Below are positions 24,380 through 35,375 of a DNA stretch of 64,000 bases, one piece after another. Under the pieces are notes generated by a model. It did no database searches, was not told the origin of the DNA, and worked only from the letters and a program-made list of their open reading frames with translations. Where the stretch lies: NCBI RefSeq assembly GCF_009727055.1, contig NC_052354.1:39799004-39863003 (forward strand), read 5' to 3'. The position numbers and the translations under genes were made by a program. This DNA is from Benincasa hispida. Lineage: Eukaryota; Streptophyta; Magnoliopsida; Cucurbitales; Cucurbitaceae. How positions within the stretch are numbered: position 1 is the first letter of the stretch; each line of letters starts with the position of its first letter.

Positions 24380-24905
24380 ATGTCAGTCAATGATCATAGA
24401 AAAGTAATTGCATCGAGGGATGTTGTTGGGATGGTAGAATGGTGGAGTGGTAAAGATGAAGCCTTCATAGTTTATGTGCTTGGGAAGGTCGAGGGTTGTG
24501 GACCTGCATGGAATGAATTTAGATACGTGTACGGGCCCATCAATATTAAAAGGCATTGGATTTTGACAAGCAACGATATTCAAAAGGGAAGGGTGGCTAT
24601 TTTTGACTCAATGTCACGGTACATAAACAATATTCAGGTAGAGAGTGCTACGCGCTCCTTGTCCTAAGGGTTGCCATCACTTTTAGCTGCATGTGGATTT
24701 CATGCAACCGACCATCAAAGTGAAAACACAAGTGCATAGTTTCCACGCTAACCACCACGAATTGACAAACTAGTGGCCTCGACTACGAGTATTATTGTGT
24801 GAATTTAATAGAGTTTGATGTGAGAGGAGTACAATTAGATAAATCAATGCGATCAAAGATACCGCTGTTTAAAAGGCAATATGTTGTTCAATTGTGGGCA
24901 AATAA
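24380..24905 (+). pseudogene. Ulp1/C48 cysteine protease remnant
   Basis: The plus frame from 24380 holds YVYGPINIKRHWILTSNDI, then KGRVAIFDSM, typical of the His (HW) and Asp (FDS) part of Ulp1-type SUMO proteases carried by plant MULEs (Kaki/CUMULE type). After TAA at about 24665 the similarity continues in a shifted frame: NLIEFDVRG and RQYVVQLWANKF, aligning with the usual region just after the catalytic Cys. The expected GDCG motif reads DYEYYC, so the nucleophile is lost. No start, N-terminal region or MULE ends were found. The acidic and Ser-rich DNA at 25200-26560 could belong to the same former gene. Confidence 0.55.
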
Positions 24906-25436
24906 ATTTGTATGATTATGCGCCATAATCCTGATCCTGTATATATTGTAGAAATATTCGTATATAATTATAGAAACATTGTACCAAATTAATATTAGGA
25001 ATACTTCATTGTGGGTTGTTGCTCATGAAATATTAAATCAAGGTAATTGAGTATTAAGTGTTAAATGTATCCAGTGATTGAACCCGACAACATATACGTA
25101 AATAAAAACTTCATAAACATAACTCTGTGTTCACGAAGAGTACAAGTTTTTATTAACGCTATTTATAAAACAAAAGGAAAAAAGATAATAAAAACAAGAA
25201 AAAAAATACTACATATTAACTAAAAAAGCAGGAGGTTGAGTGGGAGTCAGAGTCAGATTCAAATTCGGAGTCAGAGTCGAAGGAGAGGATGACAATGTCA
25301 GAGCTTTTGTCTTTCCCTTTCAGTCCATTCGCACCATGATTATCCCGTCTTGTTGTTAGGGCTGATCTATTTGACGGGTCTTAAGGCCCATCCCTTGTTT
25401 CTTTCGTGGTTGGGGGAGGTACATAGTTAGGGTCTA
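24906..25436. other. Spacer, no clear gene
   Basis: AT-rich DNA followed near 25225-25290 by a repeat encoding alternating Asp/Ser/Glu on the minus strand (FDSDSEFESDSDS). No complete frame is present. Confidence 0.5.
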
Positions 25437-26560
25437 ATGACATATCTAACGTATCCTTGTCGAGCTCTTCTTTCTCCAGCTCTTTCTTCGAATCTTCCCA
25501 TGACATGTCATTTGAAACGGAAGGCGTCATTCCAGACAAATTTTTTTCCTCATTGGACAAGTTACTGGTTGTGGGATTGTTGTAAAGATCCTGTCAATTC
25601 TCTGATACTCGTAGAAGTTCTCTTCTTCTAGATCATGCTTCAAAACATCTTTTCTTCCTCAAGCCATTTACGATACACTAAAAAATAACTTTTTGGATAG
25701 GTTGTCCATGCATGGGGGTGGAGTGGTTAATGTAAGAAAAAAACAATGAAGGAATTAAATTTGTTTGATCTTCTTAATCGATATCCCGAAATGATGTATT
25801 GCTATCTAATAAGTACATGCAAACTCTTTGGGTTTCGAACGGATGCAATTGTTGCACGCGTAATTTATATCGCGATAAACCAAATATCGCAAAATAATTA
25901 TTGCAATGATAGAAAAGACATGCAATAAATATTGGGTTTAGGTTGTTGCTCGCGATAACGGGAAGTCATCAATCTCGAGCACAGTATTTATGTGATTAAC
26001 TCGTTTAGTGAACAATATTCCTACATTTCTGGCATCCGAAAATGCATCGCGATGTACAATTTCATCGCAATATAAATTACAAGTTCAATGGTTGCGTATG
26101 TTCAAAACCCAAAGAGTCAACATGCACTTATCACATAGCAGTTCATCATTTTGCAATAGAAATTGGGAAATCAAATGACTTTAATTTCTTCAAGTATTTT
26201 TCTTATACATGGACAACCCACCAAAAAAATTATTTCTTCATTTTATTGTACATGTCTTGAGGAAGAAAAGATGTTTCAAAACTTGGTCCAGAAGATAAAG
26301 GACTTCTACAAGTATCATTGTGATATGCCGAAGTATTAATGGGATCTTTATGACAATTCCACCGCCAGTAACTCGTTTGATGAGGAAAAAGTTGTGGACG
26401 AAATGACGTCTTCTGTATTAAGCGACACGTCATGGGAAGAGCAAAAGAAAGAGCCAGAGAAAGAAGAGGTCGAGAAGGATATGGCAGATATGTTGTCGGT
26501 GAAGATCCCTTTAAAGGGAACCGTAGTAGAAGTAGGATCGTCCAAATTTTCTCAAAATTT
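25437..26560. repeat. Foldback (inverted repeat) of about 1.1 kb
   Basis: The left arm (about 25437-25910) and right arm (about 26030-26560) are inverted copies. Matching phrases, with the right arm reverse-complemented, are CTCTTCTTTCTCCAGCTC / CTCTTCTTTCTCTGGCTC, CTTCCCATGACATGTC / CTTCCCATGACGTGTC, CATCTTTTCTTCCTCAAG in both, and AACTCTTTGGGTTTCGAAC / GACTCTTTGGGTTTTGAAC. The centre is near 25970. Read inward the arms encode matching peptides (MTCHLKRKASFQTNFFPH and MTCRLIQKTSFRPQLFPH). Transcription would give a long hairpin RNA. Confidence 0.82.
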
Positions 26561-26599
26561 CAAACACATCTATACATTGTAGATGTGTGTATAGTCTCT

Positions 26600-27896
26600 A
26601 ATGTATAATCCTCTGATGCTTTCTCTCAAATGTTGACTTTGATTTGAAGGTTGACCTTCTCTATTTTAGACTACTTTTAAGGACTATTTTGAGGCATTTT
26701 TATTCCGATCTTTAGACCTAAATTCAACATTTTTCAGATCTAATTAGCACTAAAATAACACCTAGGTTTGTAAATAAAAAAAAACTAAATAAAATTGAAA
26801 GTTATAGAAAATGATCCTTGTAGCATAGTTATCACCGTTAAGTTTGTCGGCAGTAAGAAAATTTAATGTAACAGTTGTCATATTTGAAATTGCTGAAAAC
26901 ATACAATTTAATGTAACAAACATTAACCAATTTTAAAAACCAATCAATTTAGTGAAATAATTTTAAATGTACCCTATGTGACATCTATTTTGCAATGATG
27001 CTTCAGTTGAGCAAGGTGAAAGACACCATAGGGTGATTAGTTATTCTTTCACTGAATTGAGACTATCTCAACCAATAATAACACCAGAAAACTCTTGTTC
27101 CTATAATTATTAATCACCATCATTTGGTCAATAAATTTTTAACTTGCTCAATATTTTCTTGTAAATGTAACCCCTCATTTTAGATTCCAAAGCTCTACCC
27201 CAATGATCCAACCGTAGGAAAAGACCAATTGAAGCAAAAACTAAAGCAATCATATCCATTCCTGGAGTTTGAGTAAAATTTCATGCAAATTTCATCCGTA
27301 GGGGGACACAAGCAAAGGTGTCTTGAGGCTGAGCATGAAAGTTTACTACAAACTAATGAGAGAGACCGTGTGATTTGTTGACACATGTCCTGCTCCCATT
27401 TACTATAAACACTCTCTTCATTCACCTTGTTATTGACCTATACAAAAACCATCCGTAGGAGGACACAAGCAAAGGTGCCTCGAGGCCAAGTATAGGTCTC
27501 ACAGTGTGATCTTTTAGGGAGAAACATGATAGAAAAAATGAAGTATCATATATCCCATTTTCCTCTCACTTAGTGTTTTACCTAGGGTTGATCAACTTAA
27601 AAAAAATACACCTAATTATTTTTACTAAGTGTTTGTGAACTTTGCCCAATGTAACATTTACTTTGGATAGTTTAACAATATTGACTTATGTTCATTAAAC
27701 ATTTTAACAAACATTAATCATTTATTGCATGCTTGTTACAAATCTATCTAATTCACATTTTAGGTAGGAGTATTCTGTTTCCATCAACTTAAATACCTCA
27801 ACCTAGACAAAGTTGTCCTTAGACAAAGGTCCCTTATAGATACATTTGTTACAAATTTAATCTTTTATAATCTTATTAGAAATATGTGTGAAGGAT
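26600..27896 (-). mobile_element. Copia E leader, part 1
   Basis: The stretch parallels the leader of copia F (61100-62030): TTTGCAATGATGC, GGTGATTA/GGTGATCA, TAAATGTAACCCCTCATTTT / TAAGTGTAACCCCTCGTTTT, GGGGACACA/GGGGACACT, ACTTAAATACCTCAACCTAG and CAAAGGTCCCTTATA. It breaks off at LTR C and resumes at 32481. No coding frame. The gag gene expected below 26600 is missing. Confidence 0.65.
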
Positions 27897-28245
27897 CCCT
27901 ATGAAGGGACCTTGAGCGGAAGCCGTATCGTCCCAATTTTCCAAATTTATAGAAGAATAATTTTTCAAACAATAACATTCAGATCGTGCATTTAATTCAT
28001 AATATAGCATGCTTCTAAAACAGAAAGAGAGAAATAAGAAGGGTTTCCAAAACCTTTACCTTTTGAGGACATTCTTCAAAATGAAATCCCAAAACTGAAA
28101 TGTACACGATCACGAGATAACCTCGGTATTCTTTAGTAAGAATCTAGGAGTTTGTGGTGCTCTGGTGATTTTGGTGAGGGAAAGGAGAATTGAGAGGAAA
28201 GGAATAAGATTTTTTAATTTCACAAAACTGTTCTGTGTGTCTCTG

Positions 28246-28925
28246 TTTTTTTTTTTTCATTTTGCAAGAAGAAGAAGAAGAATCTACAGGAACTATTTTC
28301 CACTCACATGAAAAAAATGAAGAGAAAAGAGGGGGGAGGGAGACTCCCTCCCATTAATTAATTTTAAAAATTAATTAAATTAAATAAATAAATATATATA
28401 TAATTTATTTATTTATTTAATAAATAAATAAATATATATTAATATGATAACTACCTTATCATATAATATATATTAAACTATATGTTATATCACATATAAC
28501 ATATAACTTATAGTTTTAATACTGTGTCATATACAATATAACCAAGTTTTTTTTCCTCCCTCTAATGACATTTAATATAAATCACATTTACATTATATTT
28601 AATAATATGAATCCAATTCACATAATTAATATTTAAATCATATTCAAATATTTAATTCCTCTCTTAAATACTTAATATTATAATATATCAAATAGATTAT
28701 AGTCATTATATCACATATAATTTAAATTTAATTAATTATATCATATATAATTAATTCCCTCAATTAATTTGCATAATTCAAATTTAATCCAAAAACTTAT
28801 TTTCATTTATTCTCTTTGAGCTACCAAGAGAACCTCATAGATCTATAACTTGAAGCTCCAATAATACGTGAATAATAAATTAAACTTTTTAATTAAATTA
28901 TTCACCATTTGTTAATTGTCGGGCT
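28246..28925 (-). repeat. Right arm of inverted repeat within LTR C
   Basis: Inverted partner of 23345-24018, with about 4.2 kb between the arms. It contains the same GGGAGGGAGACTCCCTCCC block and poly-TA stretch. Confidence 0.8.
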
Positions 28926-29290
28926 CTCCACTAAAGATCTACAACTGCACTCTTCACGCTATAGATATATTTCTGTGTCCATTAGATATAACCAATTAAC
29001 AGTATGATGACCGTTCACAAATTGCTTGTAAGTACAGCTAGGCCAAAATTATCTTTTTGCCTTTGTATTTACATCTAACTCCTTAAGTACTACTAATCCC
29101 TCTAATGAACAATACATCATAGTCTAACTAATACTAAACCCATCTCGTGCTAGGAGAGGATGTGACACCACATTGTTCAAGCCCTGAAATCAACCCTTAA
29201 GGAAACAATTTATCTACTTACCTCCTACATTAGGGAATGAGTGAATTCTTCCTTGTGTAGCTGTGTTCCTAGCTTTGCAATCAGATGAAT

Positions 29291-32043
29291 TGTGAAACCC
29301 CGAATGTTTATTTTTGTACTTAAAGCTTGGTCAATTAAAAATTTAACCTAAAGGACTAAATATTAAAGTGAAGGTTTTGGGAAATAAATTTGACTAAGTA
29401 TTAAAACATATAAACATCTAGTATTGATATGTTACCAAGGTCAATAATAGTTTAGATATGCTACTTAGAAAGGTGAACGTGTGAAGGCTCCATGGGTTCC
29501 ATGCGTTGGTGATAGGTATTGAAGTTTGATGCAAGGTAAAGTGTGAGCGCTAGGTAGCCGTGTGATGACATGAAGGCACTGGCCAAGTGTTGGCATGAGT
29601 AGGCTGATCACACGTTGGAATGTCGTTGGGCGTGGACAAGGTATGCGACAGCTAAGGGGCTTATGAGGTTAGTAAGCATGCGGGCAAGGTATGTTGTGCA
29701 TTGGTGCAAAACTAGATGCTAAGCCTAGTGCACGTGTGCGAGTGATGCACGGAGGCTTGGGTGCATGGTATAGGCATTGCGTGATCGAGTAGCGAGGAAG
29801 GGCTATCGAGCAACGAGTATAGGTGAGGCGCTGACGAGCGCACACGAGCAAGACGATTAACGCAAGGTGCGAACATTCGACAGCATGCGTGGAGTCACGC
29901 GAGCGAGGGCACAAGGCACCGATTGTGGGGTGTTGAAGCGTTGCACGGAGAGTAAACGCATGGCTTAGCACTGAGTGATGAAACCAAAGCGCTAGGCGAG
30001 TGATGCAGTTATGCAATGGCTAGGTTGATTTAAGGTTGGGGAACCATCCTGAGCGCTTACATGCTCCATAAAAGTGGCCTAGGCATAATGTTGTCATTTA
30101 AATGTATGGTATGCGTCGGCCTAGGTGAAGGGGTTGAGTGCATGAGTTTACGATGAAGGCCATCATGCACCAAATAGAAGCCATCGTGCGTCGAGTAATG
30201 GCTATCGTGTAGCGAGTAACGACAATCACGTATCGAGTAATGACCAAACGCAAGCGAGGAAGCACTTGGTTATTTTATAAATCTTGAGAAATTTAAAGGT
30301 TTTGGGCTGTTAAGTTGTGATTTGAGGGACAAACGGTGGGTGATTCACCAGCTTAAGAGTTGGACGAATTGAAACTTGGAGCTGTCAGCTAGAAATTTAA
30401 GGATGGAATGGAAAGAATTAAGGTGGGCTCACAAGAGGGCATGGAAAAGAAAGCTGATGTGTTGGCTAAAGGAAAGGAAGGCACTTAAGGACTGAGGTGG
30501 AAAAGGGTTGTCGTGGGAAACACAAGTTGAGGGCACATTGAGATCCAGTTAAGCTAAAGGTGTCAAGCTGGGAAGAACTTAGGACTCCTATAAATAGGAC
30601 AAGTTGAGACGATCAACTCTCACAATCCACTCGTGCCTTTTGAGTGAAGTTAGTGAGGAAGTCCTCAGAAGGGAGTATAGAGAAAGGTCTCGGGCTGCCG
30701 TCTCAATTGAGGCGCTGAAGAAAGAAGAGCTTGCGTTGGAAGTTTAGTGGCCTAGCTGACTCCATATTCTGATTGCTTAGACCTATCATTTAGCCCTACC
30801 ATGCATCCCTGCCAGCGCGCGCGCCTCGCTAGACGCATCCGAAAGAACGCATAGACGCATCCTAGCGTGCATTGCACGAATCGTACCGCCCAGCGGTGCC
30901 TTGTGCAAGGTCTATCACCCAGCTGCATGCGTTCTAGCCACCTGTACACTAGACGTGCCCACCCTACAGCCCAACACCCATCAACTTGCCAAAATAACCT
31001 CCAACGAATTGTTTTGAAAAAAGTTAGGCCTATTTTTAGGGGGTAAGCTGGTCTTTCTAACTTTTAAATTTATTTGTGATTAAAACTGGGGTTTTTGGAA
31101 GAATTATGAACTAATTTAGAATTTCTTTGAAAGAAAAAGAATTAAGAAGAAACAGGATAAGAAGATGGCTAAAGAATTTTCTAAAAAATCGATCAGGAGA
31201 AACAGTGAATGGTTTATTTTGAAATGTTTGGTTGAATCCATATACATATATGGTATTATATATATATGTGTGTGTGTGTATGTATGGTTTGGAAGACTTG
31301 TCTTGATCTGAAAATATGATTTCTTGGATTATAATTATTGTTCTTTGGTTTGGATGACTATTTACTCTGTGTCTTGATTTGAATGTTTAGTTGTTTTGGA
31401 TTGATTGGAAATTTAAAATTGTACCCAGATATTATTAGCATATTTCGTGGACGTTGGATTGAAATTGTCAGGGTGTCTGATTGGGATTATCCATGTACCC
31501 GAGTATATCTAGCAGGAGTAGTCGACATGTGCACATTCGACGGGTTGTTTGGGGTACTGGAAATTGTTTTCTCAAACCAGTCTTTTGGATTTGTTATGTA
31601 TTGATAGATTATGTGATCATGGCAACCTTGCTTCATTTATTATCCGTATATGTATAAGTTGGATGGTTGTTCATGTTGTGCTATTGCTTTCCCAAAAATG
31701 TTTGAAAGCGAATAATATTTAGTTTAAACCTACCACTCATTGAGCACTATTGTTCACGTTTTCCAAATGTTTTTTTTCTTTAAATTCCCCCCCCCCCCCC
31801 CCCAGATGTCAGAAGAAAGTGATGGAATTGGCTTAAGAACAAGTCGACAGGGATTGCAGAAATCATTCTGTCTTGACAGCTATATCAAAAGGGTTCAAAC
31901 ATATGGTGGTATTGAAAGTGTAAAAAATTGATAAACATTAATGTATTGTATAAAATAAAAACTTAGATGGTAGATGTTCTCAATATCTATAGTCTTCACA
32001 CTTCTTTTTGGGTCTTAGGGGTCGACTCGGGAGGGGGTGTGCA
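29291..32043 (+). mobile_element. 2.75-kb LTR-like insert in LTR C
   Basis: It starts TGTGAAACCCCGAATG and ends GGGAGGGGGTGTGCA, like the TGTAACACCCC...GGGGTGTTACA ends of chromovirus (Tekay/Del) gypsy LTRs. Flanking TGAAT (29286-29290) and CGAAT (32044-32048) are a 4-of-5 target duplication, and LTR C resumes exactly after it. A TATA box lies at 30589-30596. No gag or pol frame is present, so it is probably a long solo LTR; the lineage is inferred. Internal features include short repeats around CGAGTAATG (30190-30250) and a 17-18 base C run near 31787-31804. Confidence 0.6.
30589..30596 (+). promoter_or_regulatory. TATA box in the 2.75-kb LTR
   Basis: TATAAATA in ACTCCTATAAATAGGAC, about 1.3 kb from the LTR start, a usual position for the promoter of a long gypsy LTR. 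Confidence 0.5.
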
Positions 32044-32480
32044 CGAATCCCTAAAATGGTAGGCTTATTGAGTTGGCGATCTGGTCGACTCGTGGTCCGA
32101 TCTTATACAAACTCCTTTATATAGAATATCTCCACTCACATGTTTCCACATGAATGATCATAATCAGATCATTTGTAGCACTTTACAACAATTGTAACAT
32201 CTATAAAGCGGGCCATACTCATAGTGTCATCAGGATAAGGTATTCAACCTTATTCGTCTACTACAGACCATTTAGGTTATCACTTAAACATGATTCACTC
32301 GTATGTCTCTACATATATGTTTAACCTACAAGATAACCCTGGATGTTAGTTTATTGGTTTAGGGTTAATGCAACTAATTTTGAAATAAAACATCACATAT
32401 TTTATTACATAAATAAAATGTTTGTACATCACAATTACAAACTGTGGGACCCTACGAGATTTAGGGCATCAACCCCAATA

Positions 32481-33633
32481 TTGTGATCATAGGTCTAATG
32501 TGAATCAAATTTTAAACTATTTTTAAAAAATGATTTTAACCTATGTTAGCATGTAACTCTTTATCATAGATTTTAATTCTAATTTCATTTAACTTATAAC
32601 TATTATAAAGTATAAATAAAATAATTAAAACATAAAATTACATCTAATGACATACCTTGAAAAAATATAACAATTATAATTTACTTAAGTGGTGTCATGC
32701 ATCATGTAATTCCATCTTTCATACATACATAACAATTATATATTATAGTAATGAAATATAATTAAATAATACATCTATACATTCTTACTATATATTATAA
32801 CGTTTATAATAAAAATGATTCACGGTAATGTTATTTATGCATGTAATCATATATTATAACTATTATACTATATGATGCATGAGTATGCTCAAAATAATTT
32901 ATGTAACTATATGTTATAACATTTATAATAAACATGATGCATGAATAAGGTTTATCCTAAGGTGGGATTTTACTATATAGCATACAATATGACATATATA
33001 TATATATATATATATATATAACCATACATCACATGTACAATTAAATAAAATAGCAATAATGGACTAAAATTATCATTTCAAACCTTAATTAAATTAATTA
33101 TTATAATAATAATTAATTAATACAAAATAAAACAAAGACTGCAACGACTGCTTTCCAGGTCTCTTGAACGCACGTCGCTAGAACTGCTCAACTGCACGCA
33201 CACGTCGTCGGAGCACAACGACGCTCTGGTCCATTTAGCCAAACCATTGCAGTGCTATGGCCAGAGCGCAAGGGCATTCATCGGAAAGACGGCAGTGTCG
33301 CTACGCTCTACACATTTTCCCCTGAGCGTCTGCACTCTGGGCTATTGTCTTCTTCCGAATTCATCCAAATTTCTCTAATCTTCTCCAATTTGAAGTCAAA
33401 ATCAGACCCGATCAACACAGACACAAATAAAGACTCAATAGCAAGATTATATGCCCAAAAAATACAATGGACCCTTACATACTAAGTAATTTAAAGCAGT
33501 AAACAACCTAAATGACAATTTCAAAACATCCAAATTAAAATCAACAGAACATACATCCATTATACAAATCTAGTGCACCCACCTTAAAACTCTGGTTTTA
33601 ATGTTCGAAAAAGAAATTAAGAGACTCAACCTA
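32481..33633 (-). mobile_element. Copia E leader, part 2
   Basis: Continues the leader after LTR C: GTGATCATAGGTCTAATGTG parallels GTGATCTTAGGTCTATGTG at 62050. Further shared phrases are GGTGGGATTTTACTA (33%GC stretch near 32960) and the GCATGAGTATGC region. It contains a (TA)n run near 32996-33020. No gene is visible. Confidence 0.65.
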
Positions 33634-33645
33634 GCTCTGATACCA
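33634..33645 (-). promoter_or_regulatory. Primer binding site of copia E
   Basis: GCTCTGATACCA is the complement of TGGTATCAGAGC, the usual copia site for initiator tRNA-Met. The LTR starts two bases later, as at 63567-63581. Confidence 0.82.
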
Positions 33646-33647
33646 AT

Positions 33648-34287
33648 TGAATGTTTTGAAAACCATAGTGGAAGCGTGAAAGGTTATCGTGTCTCTCAAT
33701 TTATTTTACAGAACAATACCAAATAAGAGATGGCGAAAACTTATGGTAAATATTTATACATACAACATGCTAGTTACACAGTTAGAGAGAAACGAAGGGG
33801 AAATTATTACATACACTTGAAGACCAAGTTCTTCACGTCTTCTCTCCAACGTACTGCTCAAACAACAACAACCCAAACTCTTCTCTTGAAGCCACAAACT
33901 ATGCAACCAGACACCACCACTGGGTTATCTTGGTATTCTCAAAGGGAGAGAATTGACGAGAGTGTGTGAGCTTCACTTTAATTTTGGAAGATAGGAAGAG
34001 TTTTTGGTTAGAGAGATGAAAGCGTGAGATTGAGATGTGCAAAGGAGATGAATCTCTGACCTTCTTCTCTTGAAACTAACTCTCAAGTTGGTCGTATGAG
34101 AGAGTGAGTTGAGAGAGTTACAATAACTCCCTCCCCATTATTTATTTTAAATTTAAAAAAACTTAATGAAATATAAATATAAATATATATATATATAACA
34201 AACTTTATACTATATCAGACATAACACATAATCTATAATTTATATTATATCACATTTAATATAACTTATAGATTATTAACCTCTCAT
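33648..34287 (-). mobile_element. Copia E 5' LTR, truncated
   Basis: Begins TGAATGTTTTGAAAACC directly after the primer binding site and carries the family phrases GTGGAAGCGTGAAAGG and a CTTCTC-rich U5 stretch. It breaks off after about 640 bp at a CACTA terminus. The remaining 1.3 kb expected of the family is not seen downstream. Confidence 0.65.
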
Positions 34288-34400
34288 CACTACAAGAAAA
34301 AGACCTTTCTATAGTTTTTCACAGTAGCCTTTTTCAATATAAGCTATAAAAAAAACCTAAAACTTTCAAGACAATTTGTGTGCGCATAAAAAGAGGTGAG
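34288..34400 (+). mobile_element. CACTA (EnSpm) transposon terminus
   Basis: CACTACAAGAAA at 34288 is the canonical CACTA end, followed by subterminal AGACCTTTCTATAG and CTATAAAAAA-type repeats. CAT at 34285-34287 could be the 3-bp target duplication. The opposite end (TTTCTTGTAGTG) is not found in the window, so the extent is unknown. Confidence 0.6.
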
Positions 34401-34689
34401 AGGGAAAATTTTGGGCTGAAAATTTATGTTGTTGAAATTGGGGGTAAGTTCAAGAATAATGTATTTTTAAAAATAAATAACAAAAATAGGGTATATAGGA
34501 AAGAAATTACAAAAGTAAGGTGAAGGGAAAAAGTATTGACAAAAATAGAATAGCAAAATCGTGTACCCAGTACACGATTTTTATGTCAGCTAACAAACTC
34601 GTGGACTCTTCCACGAGTTCCATATTTTATTATTTTTTATTACTTTTTGATTTAAGTGGATATAAAGGGGAACAAATATATTTGAATTT

Positions 34690-35375
34690 CACGGTAAAAC
34701 AAATTTATGTAAAAAAAATCTACTGTAAAACAAATCTATGTGAAAAAATGATTTAGTCTTCATTCGTGGCTAGAAATTTGATTCAATTTTTATTTTACCG
34801 TAGACTTTTAAAAATTTAAATTTCACAATAAAAATTCTCCAAAAATTAAAAAAAAAAAAAAACACTAAGAAATAAAAGAAGACAGAAGTTGGGAAAAATG
34901 TGAAAAAAATAGATTTGGCCTTAATCCATGGTTAGAAATTTGATTCAATTTTTATTTTATCGTAGGCCTTTAAAAATTTGAATTTATTCTTCGAAAATGC
35001 AAAAAAACACTAAAAAATAAAAGAAGAAAATGGAAGTTGGGGGAAAATGTGAAAAAAAAATATAGATTTAGTCTTACTTCGTGCTAGAAATTTGATTCAA
35101 TTTTTATTTTACCTAAATTTGAATTTAAAGATTATCTGAAAATGAAAAAAAAAAAAAAAATAAACTAAAAAAATAAAAGAAGAAGATAGAAGTTGGGGGA
35201 AAATGTTAAAAAAATATATATATTTAACCAATTCGTGGCTTTGATTCAATTTTTATTTTACTATAGTCCTTTGAAAATTTGAATTTCACATTAAAAATTC
35301 TCCGAAGATGCAAAAACACCAAAAAAAATATAAGAAGACAGAAAAAAAAAATTAACCTTAATTCGTGGTTAGCCT
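34690..35375. repeat. Tandem repeat, about 150-160 bp, four copies
   Basis: AGAAATTTGATTCAATTTTT with ATTTTACC/ATTTTATC recurs with ATTCAA at 34781, 34943, 35095 and 35244, spacing 162, 152 and 149. Each unit also carries CTAAAAAATAAAAGAAG and AAGTTGGGG. Confidence 0.8.

Larger units (their letters stand above)
27897..32480 (-). mobile_element. Copia LTR C, solo, interrupted
   Basis: LTR sequence runs 27897-29290 and 32044-32480 (about 1.83 kb together), split by a 2.75-kb insert. It starts TGTGAAGGATCC and ends GGGCATCAACCCCAATA, where CCCCAACA is usual. It interrupts copia E leader sequence on both sides (GATCTTATTAG..., then TTGTGATCATAGGTCTA), so it is a solo LTR. Target duplication is not clean (ATATG versus ATATTG). 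Confidence 0.7.

Noticed and set aside
29460..30950. GC-richer stretch with open frames on the minus strand
   Set aside because: It lies inside a long LTR-like insert, has no recognisable domain and no long frame.
33634..33645. tRNA gene suggested by the tRNA-complementary motif
   Set aside because: Only the 12-nt primer binding site is present, with no cloverleaf.
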